This document shows positions 35,162 to 43,148 of a stretch of 64,000 bases of DNA, in pieces. The notes under the pieces were generated by a model that was given only the letters and a program-made list of their open reading frames with translations, was not told the origin of the DNA and did no database searches. How positions within the stretch are numbered: the first letter of the stretch is position 1; the number at the start of each line of letters is the position of its first letter. This DNA comes from CAYLLN01 sp033762315. Its GTDB lineage: Bacteria; Planctomycetota; Planctomycetia; Pirellulales; Pirellulaceae. A program made the position numbers and the translations under genes. The stretch lies in contig JANRLS010000079.1 of assembly GCA_033762315.1 (NCBI GenBank), positions 12,621-76,620 on the forward strand, in the 5' to 3' direction.

Positions 35162-35252
35162 CTCACCCCGTCCCTCTCCCCGAGGGAGAGGGAGAAGATG
35201 CGGCAAACGCTCACCCCGGCCCTCTCCCCGAGGGAGAGGGAGAGGGAGAAGA
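35162..35252. repeat. Two tandem copies of a CTCACCCCG...CCCTCTCCCCGAGGGAG repeat
   Basis: Copy one (35162-35195) and copy two (35210-35252) share CTCACCCC followed by a palindrome CCCTCTCCC-CGAG-GGAGAGGG. This type of element is widespread in intergenic DNA of planctomycetes and other GC-rich bacteria. It separates the dehydrogenase from the DUF1501 gene on the same strand and may attenuate read-through by its stable hairpins. Confidence 0.7.
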
Positions 35253-35259
35253 ACGGGGA

Positions 35260-36555
35260 TTACACCAACTCGGAGATGGCCCGGCCCTTCTCGAGCATGA
35301 AGATGGGGCGACCGGCGGTGCTTTGGAATTGCACTTTCGGGTCGATGCCGAGGACGTGAAAGATCGTCGCCATGAGGTCTTGCGGGCCGATGGGCTGGCT
35401 GGCGGGAACATCGACCTTCGGGGCCGATTCGCCGATGACCTGCCCCATTTTGAGGCCACCGCCAGCGAGGGCGAGCGTGCTGAGAGGTGCCCAGTGATCG
35501 CGGCCGGCATTTTTGTTGACGCGCGGCGTGCGGCCGAATTCGCCGCTGATGACGAGCAGAATTCGCTGGTCGAGCCCGCGCTCGTGGATGTCTTCGACGA
35601 ACGCCGAGACCGCCTGATCGAGTTGCGGGCTGCGCTGGGTCATGCTCCGTTCGATGTTGCCGTGCATGTCCCAGCCGCCGTAGGAGATCGTCACGAAGCC
35701 GCAGCCCGCTTCGCACAGGCGGCGGGCGGTCAGCAGTTGAGCGCCGAGCCCTTCGCCATAGCGCTTGATCGTCTGGCTGCTTTCCTGGCGATAGTCGAAG
35801 GCTTGGGCCGAACTTCCCAGCACGAGGTTGAACGCTTGCTGCTCGAATTTTTTAACGCCGGCATTGTCGAGGACTCGCTTTTGGGCATCGAGCCCTTCGA
35901 GCAGATTGCGGCGGTCGGCGAGGCGTTCTTCGGGGAGCGAGAGCTCCATGCTCTTGCGGGCCTGACCATCTTGATCGAACGGGTTGTAGGCGTGGCCGAG
36001 AAACGCCGCCCCGCCCCCTTGGCGAATTTCTCCCATGCGGACATACGTCGGCATGCCGGTGACGGGGTGGCTCGCGCCGCGAACGCGGGCCAAAATCGAG
36101 CCGTGTCCCGGCCGGCTGGGGACGCCGCCGTTATCGACCATCCGGTTGTCGTAGCCGGTGTTGACATAGTGCGTGCCGCCGCCGTGGCCGCTGTTGGTAT
36201 GGGCAAACGAGCGGACGAAGGCCATCTTGTCGGCGACGCTGGCGATTTTCGGCAGCGTGCCGCCGAGCGTGACGCCGGGGATTTTCGTCGCCACTTCGCC
36301 CGTGGTGCTGCGATACTCGGACGGGGCGGTCATTTTCGGATCGAAGGTTTCGACGTGCGTCGGCCCCCCCGCCAGCCACAACCACACCACTGCCGTATCC
36401 TTCACGAGGCTCCCCGCCTGAGCCGCGTTGGCCCGCGCCTCCAACAGGGCCGGCAAAGTCAACCCGCCGAGGCCGAGCGCGCCCACCTTCAGAAACTCGC
36501 GCCGCGTGGCACCGTCGCAATCACGAAATCGGCGATTGGAAACGACCTGGAACAT
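35260..36555 (-). CDS. DUF1501 domain-containing Tat-secreted protein
   Basis: This 431-residue protein is the third DUF1501 paralogue of the window. It has a Tat motif ATRREFLKVGALGLGG (about 16-31), then VVWLWLAGGPTHVETFDPKM and the C-terminal LVISGEFGRTPRVN and NAGRDHWAPLS. ATG 36555 is used since upstream residues (open to 36618) are not signal-like. A good promoter lies 70-100 nt upstream. It is separated from the dehydrogenase gene by tandem repeats, so it probably forms its own transcript. Confidence 0.93.
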   Translation of the reverse strand: MFQVVSNRRFRDCDGATRREFLKVGALGLGGLTLPALLEARANAAQAGSLVKDTAVVWLWLAGGPTHVETFDPKMTAPSEYRSTTGEVATKIPGVTLGGTLPKIASVADKMAFVRSFAHTNSGHGGGTHYVNTGYDNRMVDNGGVPSRPGHGSILARVRGASHPVTGMPTYVRMGEIRQGGGAAFLGHAYNPFDQDGQARKSMELSLPEERLADRRNLLEGLDAQKRVLDNAGVKKFEQQAFNLVLGSSAQAFDYRQESSQTIKRYGEGLGAQLLTARRLCEAGCGFVTISYGGWDMHGNIERSMTQRSPQLDQAVSAFVEDIHERGLDQRILLVISGEFGRTPRVNKNAGRDHWAPLSTLALAGGGLKMGQVIGESAPKVDVPASQPIGPQDLMATIFHVLGIDPKVQFQSTAGRPIFMLEKGRAISELV

Positions 36556-36625
36556 GGCTGGCTCCTGGCTGGCAAAAGGTGGTGGGGCGATCGGCGTCCC
36601 CCAGGGGGTATCGACCAATACCTGC

Positions 36626-36655
36626 TTGATACATCAAATATAGTTGATATGTCAA
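36626..36655 (-). promoter_or_regulatory. Promoter with overlapping inverted-repeat operator for the DUF1501 gene
   Basis: On the minus strand TTGACA (36655-36650) and TATCAA (36631-36626) are 18 nt apart, a good -35/-10 pair about 70 nt before ATG 36555. On the plus strand the same bases are two 12-nt near-palindromes, TTGATACATCAA and TTGATATGTCAA, separated by ATATAG. The operator-like repeat covers the whole promoter, so a dimeric repressor is likely. The regulator is not identified. Confidence 0.6.
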
Positions 36656-36693
36656 GCTGCGCGGCGCGCGATTCTTGGCCCGCCAAGACGGCC

Positions 36694-37593
36694 CTACCGC
36701 AAGCCCTCGGCCGAGACCTCGACGCTGGCCGGCTGCACCGTGGAGCCGCCCAGCGGCGGAAGGTCGGCCAGGAATTGATCGAACGCGACCCGATATTCTT
36801 CGGGCTGCGGATCGTTGTGCTTGCCGCCCGAGACCGTGATCAGCTTCTTCGGACCGGGCGCGGCCTGATAGAGCGCGAGCCCTTGCTCATACGGAATCAC
36901 CTCGTCCGCATCGCCGTGGCTCAAAAGCAGCGGCCCGCGATAGCTTTTGATCTTTTCGAGCGAGTTCATGCGGTGAGTCATCAGCCAGCTCATCGGCAGA
37001 TAGGGGAGATGATGCTGGGCGACATCCGGCAGCGAGGTGAACGTGCTGGCCAGCACCAGGCCTCGCGCGCCGTCCTGCGAAGCCAGATCGACCGCCACGC
37101 CCCCACCCAGCGACAGCCCCAAAAGCAGCACGTCGCTCTCGGCAATCCCTTCTTTCTCGGCCAGCCACTTGCGAGCCGCGCGGGCATCGAGCAGCACTCC
37201 CTGTTCGCTCGGCTTTCCTTCGCTTCGCCCATAGCCGCGATAGTCGAGCGCGAGAACCGCCAGGTTGTGGCGGCGATTCAAGATGCGGAGTGTCTCGGCC
37301 AGGATCGTGATGTTCCCCGCGTTCCCATGCAGAAACAGGGCGTGCGCCTTGGGCTCCGGATGCCGCACGTACCACCCATGCAGCTTGACTCCATCCGCGC
37401 TGGTGAAGTAGGCGTCGTTCACGAGCACGGTGGTCGGCTGCCAATCGCCAGTGGGATATTTCTGCGGCTGGAAGATGCTCTTCCGCTCGGAGCTAGCCAG
37501 GGGCGAATAGCTGCCGAGCATGGCGCAGCCGCTAGCATGGCAGAGCCACGAGGTGGCCAGCGCCAACAGCGCGAGTTGCGGGCAGCGGTTCAC
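36694..37593 (-). CDS. Alpha/beta hydrolase lipoprotein
   Basis: This 299-residue predicted lipoprotein has signal MNRCPQLALLALATSWLCHASGC-type with lipobox ASGC at about 20-23 (the run is LCHASGC). The hydrolase domain shows HALFLHGNAGN (oxyanion HGN), LGLSLGGGVAVDL (nucleophile Ser), SHGDADEVIPYEQ (acid Asp) and SGGKHNDP (His). This is the BEM46/YqkD-like pattern of peptidases or esterases. It should act at the envelope; the substrate is unknown. It begins 73 nt after the GGDEF gene end on the same strand. Confidence 0.88.
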   Translation of the reverse strand: MNRCPQLALLALATSWLCHASGCAMLGSYSPLASSERKSIFQPQKYPTGDWQPTTVLVNDAYFTSADGVKLHGWYVRHPEPKAHALFLHGNAGNITILAETLRILNRRHNLAVLALDYRGYGRSEGKPSEQGVLLDARAARKWLAEKEGIAESDVLLLGLSLGGGVAVDLASQDGARGLVLASTFTSLPDVAQHHLPYLPMSWLMTHRMNSLEKIKSYRGPLLLSHGDADEVIPYEQGLALYQAAPGPKKLITVSGGKHNDPQPEEYRVAFDQFLADLPPLGGSTVQPASVEVSAEGLR

Positions 37594-37665
37594 GATCGGG
37601 GCTTCCCCACGGGGCGACGATCCTTCGTTCGCGGGGGCGAAGAGTATCCGGCCGGCGACCGCGGG

Positions 37666-39207
37666 TCAACGCGAAGTTGCTGGCCGGGACAAATCGGTCG
37701 TGCGGCTCAAATCGGCGACGTTCGCCGCCTCCCCTTCTTGCACGCAAACCCGATTGCGCCCCTGATTGACGGCCGTCTGCAACGCCTTGCGGGCCCGCTC
37801 CAGAATCCGCCGCAGGTCGTCTCCCGGGCAGGCTTCGACCACGCCCAGGCTGATCGTGAACCAATTGGCCCCCGCCTTGCGCGGCAAGCGGCAACGCTCG
37901 ACCGCCCCCCGCAGACGTTCGCCAATCAGCACCGCGTCGGCGATGTGCGCCCCTGGCAGCAGCATGGCGAAGGTGTCGTCTCCCAGGCGAGCGACGTGGT
38001 CCATGTCGCGCATCACGGCATTGACGAGCTGCGCGGTGACGCGGAGCACCACGTCCCCCGCGCTGGTTCCGTTGTCGCCGACGATCCGCTCGAAGCCATC
38101 GACCTGCAAGAGCATCAGCGCCAGCGGCGAGCCGCCGCGCCGCCACTGCGAAAGCCGGCGAATCATGTCGTCGAAAAAGACCGGCCGGCTCGAGACGTGC
38201 GCGAGTGGCTCGCGCTGGCACGACTCGGCCGCGTCGGCTTCGTAGAGCCACTCGTCGCCGATGCGCTCGGGCGTGGCGGTGACGATCGGCGTTTGGGCAT
38301 CGAGCTTCACGAGATGATTGCTGCGGCCGTCACTATAGTGCGCGCAGTTGCGGCCAGCGCTTTTGGAGGCATAGAGCGCCTCGTCGGCCCGGCGCACCAG
38401 GTCTTTCTCGGTCTCGTCGGGCATCAACTCGGCGAGCCCGGCACTCGCGGTGACTTTCAGTTGCTTGCCCGCGAACTTGAACAGGGTGCCGGCAATCGCC
38501 TGGCGAGCCTTTTCGGCCTGGGCCATGATCTGCCGCACGCCCAGCCCCGCGAACACGGCGGCGAACTCCTCGCCCCCATAGCGGGCGACCAGGCCCCCCT
38601 CGCCAATGTTCGCGCGGAGCACGCGGGCCACGCCGCGGAGCACCTCGTCTCCCGCCTGATGACCGTGCGTGTCGTTGAATTTCTTGAAGTGATCGACATC
38701 GATCAGCATGATCGCCGCCGGACTGCCGCGGCGTTGCTGCTCGGCCACGCAGCGGCGGATTTCGTCGTCGAGCGCCCGCCGATTGGCCACCTGCGTCAGG
38801 GCGTCGGTGCGGGCTTCGACCGCGTGCGATTCAATCTGCCGGGCCTGGGCTTGCAGCCGCTCTTCGGCCGTATCGAGCTGCCGCTGCATCCGGGCATTGG
38901 CATCGATCAGTTGAGCGACGGCCGAAAGAACCGCCGATTCGTCGTTGTCTCCGTCGGGGTCGGCCAGTTGGGCGTTGATCTCTTGCACTTGCGAGCTGTG
39001 TTGATCCACGTCGGCCGCCACGCGGCTCGTCAGCTCTTGCAGCCGGGCCAGCGTTTCGCGGGCAAAGCGGGCCTCGGCATCTTCGAGCGGCGCGGCGCGC
39101 GCGCGAATCCGCCGGCGCAGGGCGAGCCACGCCAGCCCACAGGCAGCGCACAGCGTCGCCAGCAGCAGAAAAATGGAAACCAGCGTCGTCATCAGGGTGC
39201 CGAGCAA
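37666..39207 (-). CDS. Membrane protein with two GGDEF domains, one degenerate
   Basis: This 513-residue protein has an N-terminal transmembrane helix (about 6-28), a helical linker (about 40-125) and a first diguanylate cyclase domain (about 130-280). That domain has ARYGGEEF near residue 205 and should make c-di-GMP; its I-site position reads RANI rather than RxxD, so product inhibition may be absent. The second GGDEF-like domain (about 330-490) has LGDDTF near 405 and is probably inactive. ATG 39207 or 39192 are both possible. Domain duplication with one dead copy suggests regulation by the second domain. Confidence 0.88.
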   Translation of the reverse strand: MLGTLMTTLVSIFLLLATLCAACGLAWLALRRRIRARAAPLEDAEARFARETLARLQELTSRVAADVDQHSSQVQEINAQLADPDGDNDESAVLSAVAQLIDANARMQRQLDTAEERLQAQARQIESHAVEARTDALTQVANRRALDDEIRRCVAEQQRRGSPAAIMLIDVDHFKKFNDTHGHQAGDEVLRGVARVLRANIGEGGLVARYGGEEFAAVFAGLGVRQIMAQAEKARQAIAGTLFKFAGKQLKVTASAGLAELMPDETEKDLVRRADEALYASKSAGRNCAHYSDGRSNHLVKLDAQTPIVTATPERIGDEWLYEADAAESCQREPLAHVSSRPVFFDDMIRRLSQWRRGGSPLALMLLQVDGFERIVGDNGTSAGDVVLRVTAQLVNAVMRDMDHVARLGDDTFAMLLPGAHIADAVLIGERLRGAVERCRLPRKAGANWFTISLGVVEACPGDDLRRILERARKALQTAVNQGRNRVCVQEGEAANVADLSRTTDLSRPATSR

Positions 39208-39330
39208 GGGATCGATGGCGAGACTATCCGCCCTAGGAGTGACATAGGTTGTCTGGGGACCAAGTCAACCCAAACGGAGCCAAATCGGTGGGACTGTGCC
39301 AATTGTGCGGACAATCGCCGCCACGCCGCA

Positions 39331-40671
39331 CTACGCGCCGGGCGCGGTTCCCAGCAGCTGCCCCGTTTTCGACACGCGATAGAGCGCGTGCCCGCCGGGG
39401 GCGATTCCCTGCAGCTTGCCGGCGGCGTCGCGCGATTGGCCATACACGACAAACACCCGAAATTCGTCGGCACCCTCGGTCCCCTCGCAATCGAACGGCA
39501 AGCCGCCGCCGGACTCGCGCACGGCCGCTTGCTTGACGATTTCAATCGCCGCGGCCAGCGTGATGGGGGGATTCGCATAGGCCGCCTGCTGAATGGGCGC
39601 CGATCCCGGCAGCACATTCGGCGGCGGCAAGGCGTTGGCCGGGGGCGAGGCATATCGTGGCGCGGGGGCGAGTGGGCTGATCGCCGGCCGCGCGGCGACT
39701 TGCGCGAGCGCCACTTGCACCACCTTCTGCTGCTCGTTCAACAGCCGCTGCGTCTTGCGATAGTCGCTGTCGGCATAGGCGGCGATCGCCTGATCGAGTT
39801 GCTTTTTGGCACCGGCGAAATCGCCGCCAGCCGCGCTGGCGAGGGCCAGGTTGTGCAGGGCGGCGTGATTGCGGGGATTGTCTTTCAGAGCGGCTTGCCA
39901 ATCGGCCGCCGCGCCGGGCCAGTTTCCCTTGAGGGCCTTAGAGTTTCCCTTGCGCAGGGCGGTGAGGCCGTTCCCCCAATACTGCCGCGCGAGCCGCACC
40001 TCGACCGGCGCCCTATGCGGGGCGATCATCGCCACCACGTCGCGCGAGCATTGGTTGAGCAGCTCCCCCAGCACGCGCTCTTGGCCGGGCAAATCTCCCT
40101 GGCCGTTGAGCACCTGTCCTTCGAACGAATGCGAGGTCTGGCGGGCGGCTCGGATTTCGCCGGTGCGGGCGTCGATCAGCTTAATGGCGAGCGAGACGGT
40201 CGCCTCGCGCGAGAGCAGGGTATTCGTATCGATGCCGATGCCCAGGCTGCTGCCGCGGCCAAGCGGACCGCTCGACTGGCCGCCGCCGAGGCTGATGTGC
40301 TGGTCGGTCTGCTTCTGGTCGGCCACGTTGTAGCTGACGACCTGGCCGGTCAAAATCGCATCGACCCCGCTGTGCCGGGCCGCCTGCACGAGGGCCGCTT
40401 CGTTCGGCTGACCTTGAACGAACGCCGCCGGCAGGACGCGGGCCAGTTCCCCCTGATCGACCAAGGCATAGTGGCGATTTTCGGAAAGCTGGGCGAGCAG
40501 CACCGACTTGGCGATTTTGCCTGCTTCTCCTTCGCCCTCGAAATCAACCACCGCCAAGCGGCCGATCCCCGACACGTCGAACTCCGCCGGGCGCAGCACC
40601 AGCATCTGGGCTCGCGGCGCGCAGCCCGTGGCCGCGGCGAGTATCAGGAGTAGATAGCAAGACTCGCGCAT
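39331..40671 (-). CDS. CsgG-like lipoprotein with TPR-like and Pro-rich regions
   Basis: This 446-residue protein has a signal peptide with lipobox AATGC (about 13-17). A CsgG/LpoB-like alpha/beta domain follows (about 30-200): IGRLAVVDFEG, HYALVDQGELARVL, GVDAILTGQVVSY, ATVSLAIKLIDARTGEI. Then come a TPR-like stretch (ALKDNPRNHAALHNLALASAAGGDFAGA split over 240-275), a Pro-rich linker (about 315-350) and a small C-terminal domain. CsgG-type proteins form outer-membrane secretion pores or assemble lipoprotein complexes. ATG 40671 fits the signal peptide; the frame is open to 40764. Confidence 0.78.
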   Translation of the reverse strand: MRESCYLLLILAAATGCAPRAQMLVLRPAEFDVSGIGRLAVVDFEGEGEAGKIAKSVLLAQLSENRHYALVDQGELARVLPAAFVQGQPNEAALVQAARHSGVDAILTGQVVSYNVADQKQTDQHISLGGGQSSGPLGRGSSLGIGIDTNTLLSREATVSLAIKLIDARTGEIRAARQTSHSFEGQVLNGQGDLPGQERVLGELLNQCSRDVVAMIAPHRAPVEVRLARQYWGNGLTALRKGNSKALKGNWPGAAADWQAALKDNPRNHAALHNLALASAAGGDFAGAKKQLDQAIAAYADSDYRKTQRLLNEQQKVVQVALAQVAARPAISPLAPAPRYASPPANALPPPNVLPGSAPIQQAAYANPPITLAAAIEIVKQAAVRESGGGLPFDCEGTEGADEFRVFVVYGQSRDAAGKLQGIAPGGHALYRVSKTGQLLGTAPGA

Positions 40672-40742
40672 GAGGCGGGGAATAGCCGAAATTGCGTTCC
40701 CGTGGCAAGAGCAGGCCCTACAAACCACGGCGAATGCATCCC

Positions 40743-40925
40743 CTACCAGGGCTTCAGCTTCCAACCGAGCACGAAGCCGATGCCAAAGCAGGCGAGGGCG
40801 ACGACTTCGGGGCGCTCGCGGGTATATTCGCGCAAATACTCGTACAGATCGGCGACCGGCTGCAGCTCGTCGCGTTCGATCCGCGCGGGTTCGGTCGCAT
40901 AGGTCGTGTCGTTAAAGGCATCCAT
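40743..40925 (-). CDS. Small single-helix membrane protein
   Basis: This 60-residue protein has an acidic/polar N-terminus with LYEYLREYTRERPEVV and one C-terminal transmembrane helix (ALACFGIGFVLGWKLKPW). The pattern, a polar helix followed by 'RPE-hydrophobic helix-basic end', is that of ElaB/YqjD-type ribosome- or membrane-associated stress proteins. AGGAG lies nine bases before ATG 40925. It is the last gene of the CsbD operon. Confidence 0.75.
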   Translation of the reverse strand: MDAFNDTTYATEPARIERDELQPVADLYEYLREYTRERPEVVALACFGIGFVLGWKLKPW

Positions 40926-40959
40926 TGTGAAGGCTCCTGAAAAACGGTAGCGAAATGCA

Positions 40960-41430
40960 TTAGGGGAAATTCGTTGTGGTACGGGCCTCGTCCGGCATTC
41001 GTGGCGTTTTGCCGAATCGCTTGAGTGCCGACCGCACCCAGCCGGCGTTTTGCCGCCATTCCTCGCGCGAGCGGGCGAAGAGGTCGCAGCGCCGGCGAAA
41101 GGCGGCCCAGCCACCCGCCAGCAAGATTGCCGCCAGCACCACTCCCGCGAGCAGGCTCACGCCCAAGGATTGAGCGAGCGACAGGGTCGTGGTTTCGTCG
41201 ATCCAAAGGGCGAGTGCCGCCAGACCCACGGGGATGCAACCCACGGCGAGCAGCAACCCCGCGGCGAAACACAGTGCCGGCATCGCCAGCCTCGCCACCC
41301 CTTGCTGCGCATCGACCGCCAGCAGGCGAACCTGCAATTCGCCCAGCGTGAGCAAGTCTTCGAGCAGTTCGCCGGTGCTCCGGGCAACCGCTCGCGGCGG
41401 CGCTTCAGCGCGCGGCGCTGAACCATTCAT
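40960..41430 (-). CDS. Phage holin family (YqjE/DUF1469-like) membrane protein
   Basis: This 156-residue protein has an N-terminal helix (STGELLEDLLTLGELQVRLL), two transmembrane helices (about 52-75 and 85-108) and a basic C-terminus, which is the actinobacterial-holin/YqjE pattern. Its ATG at 41430 overlaps the stop of the preceding gene as ATGA, so translation is coupled and this start is preferred over 41448. It belongs to the six-gene stress operon. Confidence 0.78.
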   Translation of the reverse strand: MNGSAPRAEAPPRAVARSTGELLEDLLTLGELQVRLLAVDAQQGVARLAMPALCFAAGLLLAVGCIPVGLAALALWIDETTTLSLAQSLGVSLLAGVVLAAILLAGGWAAFRRRCDLFARSREEWRQNAGWVRSALKRFGKTPRMPDEARTTTNFP

Positions 41431-41633
41431 GTGCGTTTGATCCACCATGCCAAGGTCGCTCCGATTGCAAAGGCCGACGCCAGGCTGGCGCCGGGATGTT
41501 CGACAATCCACGCTTCGGCATTCGCCACGAGCGACTGCCAAGCGGCAATCCGGGGGCCGGCTGCCGAGCGCTCGACATCCGCGGATGTCGTGGGTTCGGA
41601 AACTGGCTGGTATTCGCTAGTAAAGTTGGGCAT
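41427..41633 (-). CDS. Small single-helix membrane protein (DUF883-like)
   Basis: This 68-residue protein has a polar N-terminus (about 1-30), a helix with WQSLVANAEAWIVEHP and a C-terminal transmembrane helix (SLASAFAIGATLAWWIKRT). This resembles the C-terminal half of ElaB/YqjD-type proteins. Its stop overlaps the next gene by four bases and its start overlaps the preceding gene by 17 bases. Confidence 0.75.
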   Translation of the reverse strand: MPNFTSEYQPVSEPTTSADVERSAAGPRIAAWQSLVANAEAWIVEHPGASLASAFAIGATLAWWIKRT

Positions 41634-42060
41634 CGGGCTGCTCCTCGGTTTCGGCGGCGGGGCTTTCGGACGGCATGACCCGGTTTTGCAGTTGCTGTTG
41701 CAAGTGCTGCGACAGGAGGGCGAGTCCCCCTTGCAGGAGCGAACCGACCGCCATCCGCGCGAGCATGGCCGTGAGCGAAGGCCCTCGCGCCGGTTGGCTC
41801 GCGGTGGCCACGCTTTGGACAAGCTCGCGGAGGGTGGTGGCGTCGGGCTGAACGAAGCGAGTCGCCTTGGAGGGAATCAGGAGGTATCCCGCGGCTGCCG
41901 CCGCGCCGACGCACACCCACGGATAGGCTCGCACGTAGGACTGCCAAGCGGTCAGCACTTGCGTGCTGGCGACGAGCTCTTGCACGTCTTCGCGCAGCTC
42001 GGCGCGCACGGCGCGCATCTGACGCTGAATTTCGTCGGCGGGCATGGTGGCGTGCGACAT
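41617..42060 (-). CDS. Hypothetical membrane-associated protein
   Basis: This 147-residue protein has an N-terminal amphipathic helix (EIQRQMRAVRAELREDVQEL), a short hydrophobic segment at about 47-62 (WVCVGAAAAAGYLLI) and a second, weakly hydrophobic helix near 100-120. The C-terminus is acidic. The first part resembles DUF3618/ElaB-type sequences. It follows the previous gene after ten nucleotides and overlaps the next. An alternative start is ATG 42045. Confidence 0.72.
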   Translation of the reverse strand: MSHATMPADEIQRQMRAVRAELREDVQELVASTQVLTAWQSYVRAYPWVCVGAAAAAGYLLIPSKATRFVQPDATTLRELVQSVATASQPARGPSLTAMLARMAVGSLLQGGLALLSQHLQQQLQNRVMPSESPAAETEEQPDAQLY

Positions 42061-42070
42061 CGGACTTGCC

Positions 42071-42343
42071 CTACGAATGGAACCGCGCGGCGACCGACGC
42101 CGGCAGCACGCTGCTCAGGGCGTCGTAGGCCTGGCGGCTTAGCCGCTCGGTGGTCGTCGGCTCGTGATAAGCCATGCTCAGGAGCGGGCCGGCACACGCC
42201 TGCCCCACCAGCACGCCGATGCCGAGCCCCACGCCAAACACCAGCAGCAGGGACGAGACCGGATACTCCCGCACCAATTCGGCCGGCTGCTCGGCCGCGT
42301 GGCGCAGGCGACTGCGAATGCGATTTACTTCCTTGGCGACCAT
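42071..42343 (-). CDS. Small single-helix membrane protein
   Basis: This 90-residue protein has a basic N-terminal helix (VNRIRSRLRHAAEQPAELV), then YPVSSLLLVFGVGLGIGVLVG as one transmembrane helix with glycine zipper spacing, and a polar C-terminal helix. The layout is similar to its operon neighbours but with the membrane segment in the middle. AAGGAG precedes ATG 42343 on the minus strand. Confidence 0.75.
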   Translation of the reverse strand: MVAKEVNRIRSRLRHAAEQPAELVREYPVSSLLLVFGVGLGIGVLVGQACAGPLLSMAYHEPTTTERLSRQAYDALSSVLPASVAARFHS

Positions 42344-42396
42344 GATCGGAACTCCTTCAAATCGTCGAGTAAACTGACGGAAGATTGCCGGCGGAT

Positions 42397-42816
42397 TTAG
42401 CGGCCGCGGAGCGTGAGGCCGAGCAGCACTCCGACCACCATCCCCACGCCGAAGCAGACGGCGATCGACTCGCCCGGCCGCTCGCGAACCATTTTCTCGG
42501 CCTCTTCATAGCCGTGGCGCATGGTTTCGGCGGCTTTTTTGGTCGATTCCTGCATCGCGCCGGCAGCTTGCTGGGCGTAGTCGCGCACCGATTCGGCCGC
42601 CTGACCCAAGGTCGAGGCTCCGTTGGAAGTGAGCTCTTCCAAGTAGTGCTCGATCGTGCCGCGAGCTTCCCCCGTTTTTCGCTGAATGGTGCCGACGAGT
42701 TGATCGACGTTGCCGTCGAAGGCTTGCAGATCGTCGCCGGTGAGCTGACCCCACTTCGAGCGAATCCGGCCTTTGATTTCGTTCCAATTGCCCCGCAGGG
42801 TTTGTTGATTGACCAT
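42397..42816 (-). CDS. CsbD-like stress protein fused to a DUF883-like membrane tail
   Basis: This 139-residue protein has a CsbD domain at about 1-60: LRGNWNEIKGRIRSKWGQLTGDDL is split here over 7-30, followed by GNVDQLVGTIQRKTGEA. The rest is a helical linker and a C-terminal RPGESIAVCFGVGMVVGVLLG helix ending in a basic residue, as in DUF883. CsbD is a general stress protein in Bacillus; the fusion would tether it to the membrane. AAAGGAG precedes ATG 42816. It is the first gene of the operon 42816-40743 and has a structured leader. Confidence 0.88.
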   Translation of the reverse strand: MVNQQTLRGNWNEIKGRIRSKWGQLTGDDLQAFDGNVDQLVGTIQRKTGEARGTIEHYLEELTSNGASTLGQAAESVRDYAQQAAGAMQESTKKAAETMRHGYEEAEKMVRERPGESIAVCFGVGMVVGVLLGLTLRGR

Positions 42817-42841
42817 GACAACTACTCCTTTGCATGTAAGA

Positions 42842-42877
42842 AATCGAGCCGCTTGGTTAGCGGAGAGAGTCTCGATT
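42842..42877 (-). promoter_or_regulatory. Hairpin in the leader of the CsbD operon
   Basis: Read on the minus strand, AATCGAG and CTCGATT enclose a second stem CCGCT/AGCGG with loop AACCA; the 3' arm is continuous, so a 12-bp stem with a 7-nt bulge results. It ends 26 nt before the start codon of the csbD-like gene, leaving the AAAGGAG site free. It may be a stability or regulatory element. Confidence 0.45.
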
Positions 42878-43056
42878 CAGGGAGCAATCGCCGTGCCAAC
42901 CGTGCCGCTCAAGCGGATCGCGAGGGTGAAAAGCGTGGTTTCACCATTGATCGTGGCTCTCGGTGTGGTTCCAGCCGATAACTCGATGGTCATTGGCGTT
43001 CGCCGCGCGGACAGCCTGGTCGCCCAATGACCACGGGTGGCTTGTGCTCCGTCAAA
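42878..43056. other. Intergenic region before CsbD operon, no gene supported
   Basis: The region contains a 38-codon open frame on the minus strand (42993-42877, beginning MTIELSAGTTPRATING) with protein-like composition but no ribosome binding site. It may be the remnant of a longer coding region. Nothing else is recognised. Confidence 0.35.
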
Positions 43057-43113
43057 CCAGAATTTTCGGGGTGGGTGGCACGACCCACGCTGGCGTGGGC
43101 GTGGCAGCCGAGC
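43057..43113. repeat. Dispersed palindromic intergenic repeat, second copy
   Basis: The palindrome CCCACGCTGGCGTGGG flanked by GTGGCACG and CGTGGC matches, in reverse orientation, the repeat at 2191-2296 (including the neighbouring CCCGAAAA stretch). It sits 35 nt after the stop of the Crp/Fnr gene and could serve as its terminator structure. Confidence 0.6.
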
Positions 43114-43148
43114 TTTTCGAGTGGACCGAGCACTCGCTGCCACCCGCG

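Noticed and set aside
39173..39180. TGGAAACC inside the GGDEF gene as a further E1 site
   Set aside because: A single 8-mer in coding sequence without partners at the conserved spacings; one or two such hits are expected by chance. The same applies to GGTTTCCA near 22308.
35323..40653. Very long open frame (1776 codons) on the plus strand
   Set aside because: It runs opposite to five well-supported genes, has Arg/Gly/Gln/Ala-skewed composition and no domain. In GC-rich DNA the complement of a coding frame is often free of stops.
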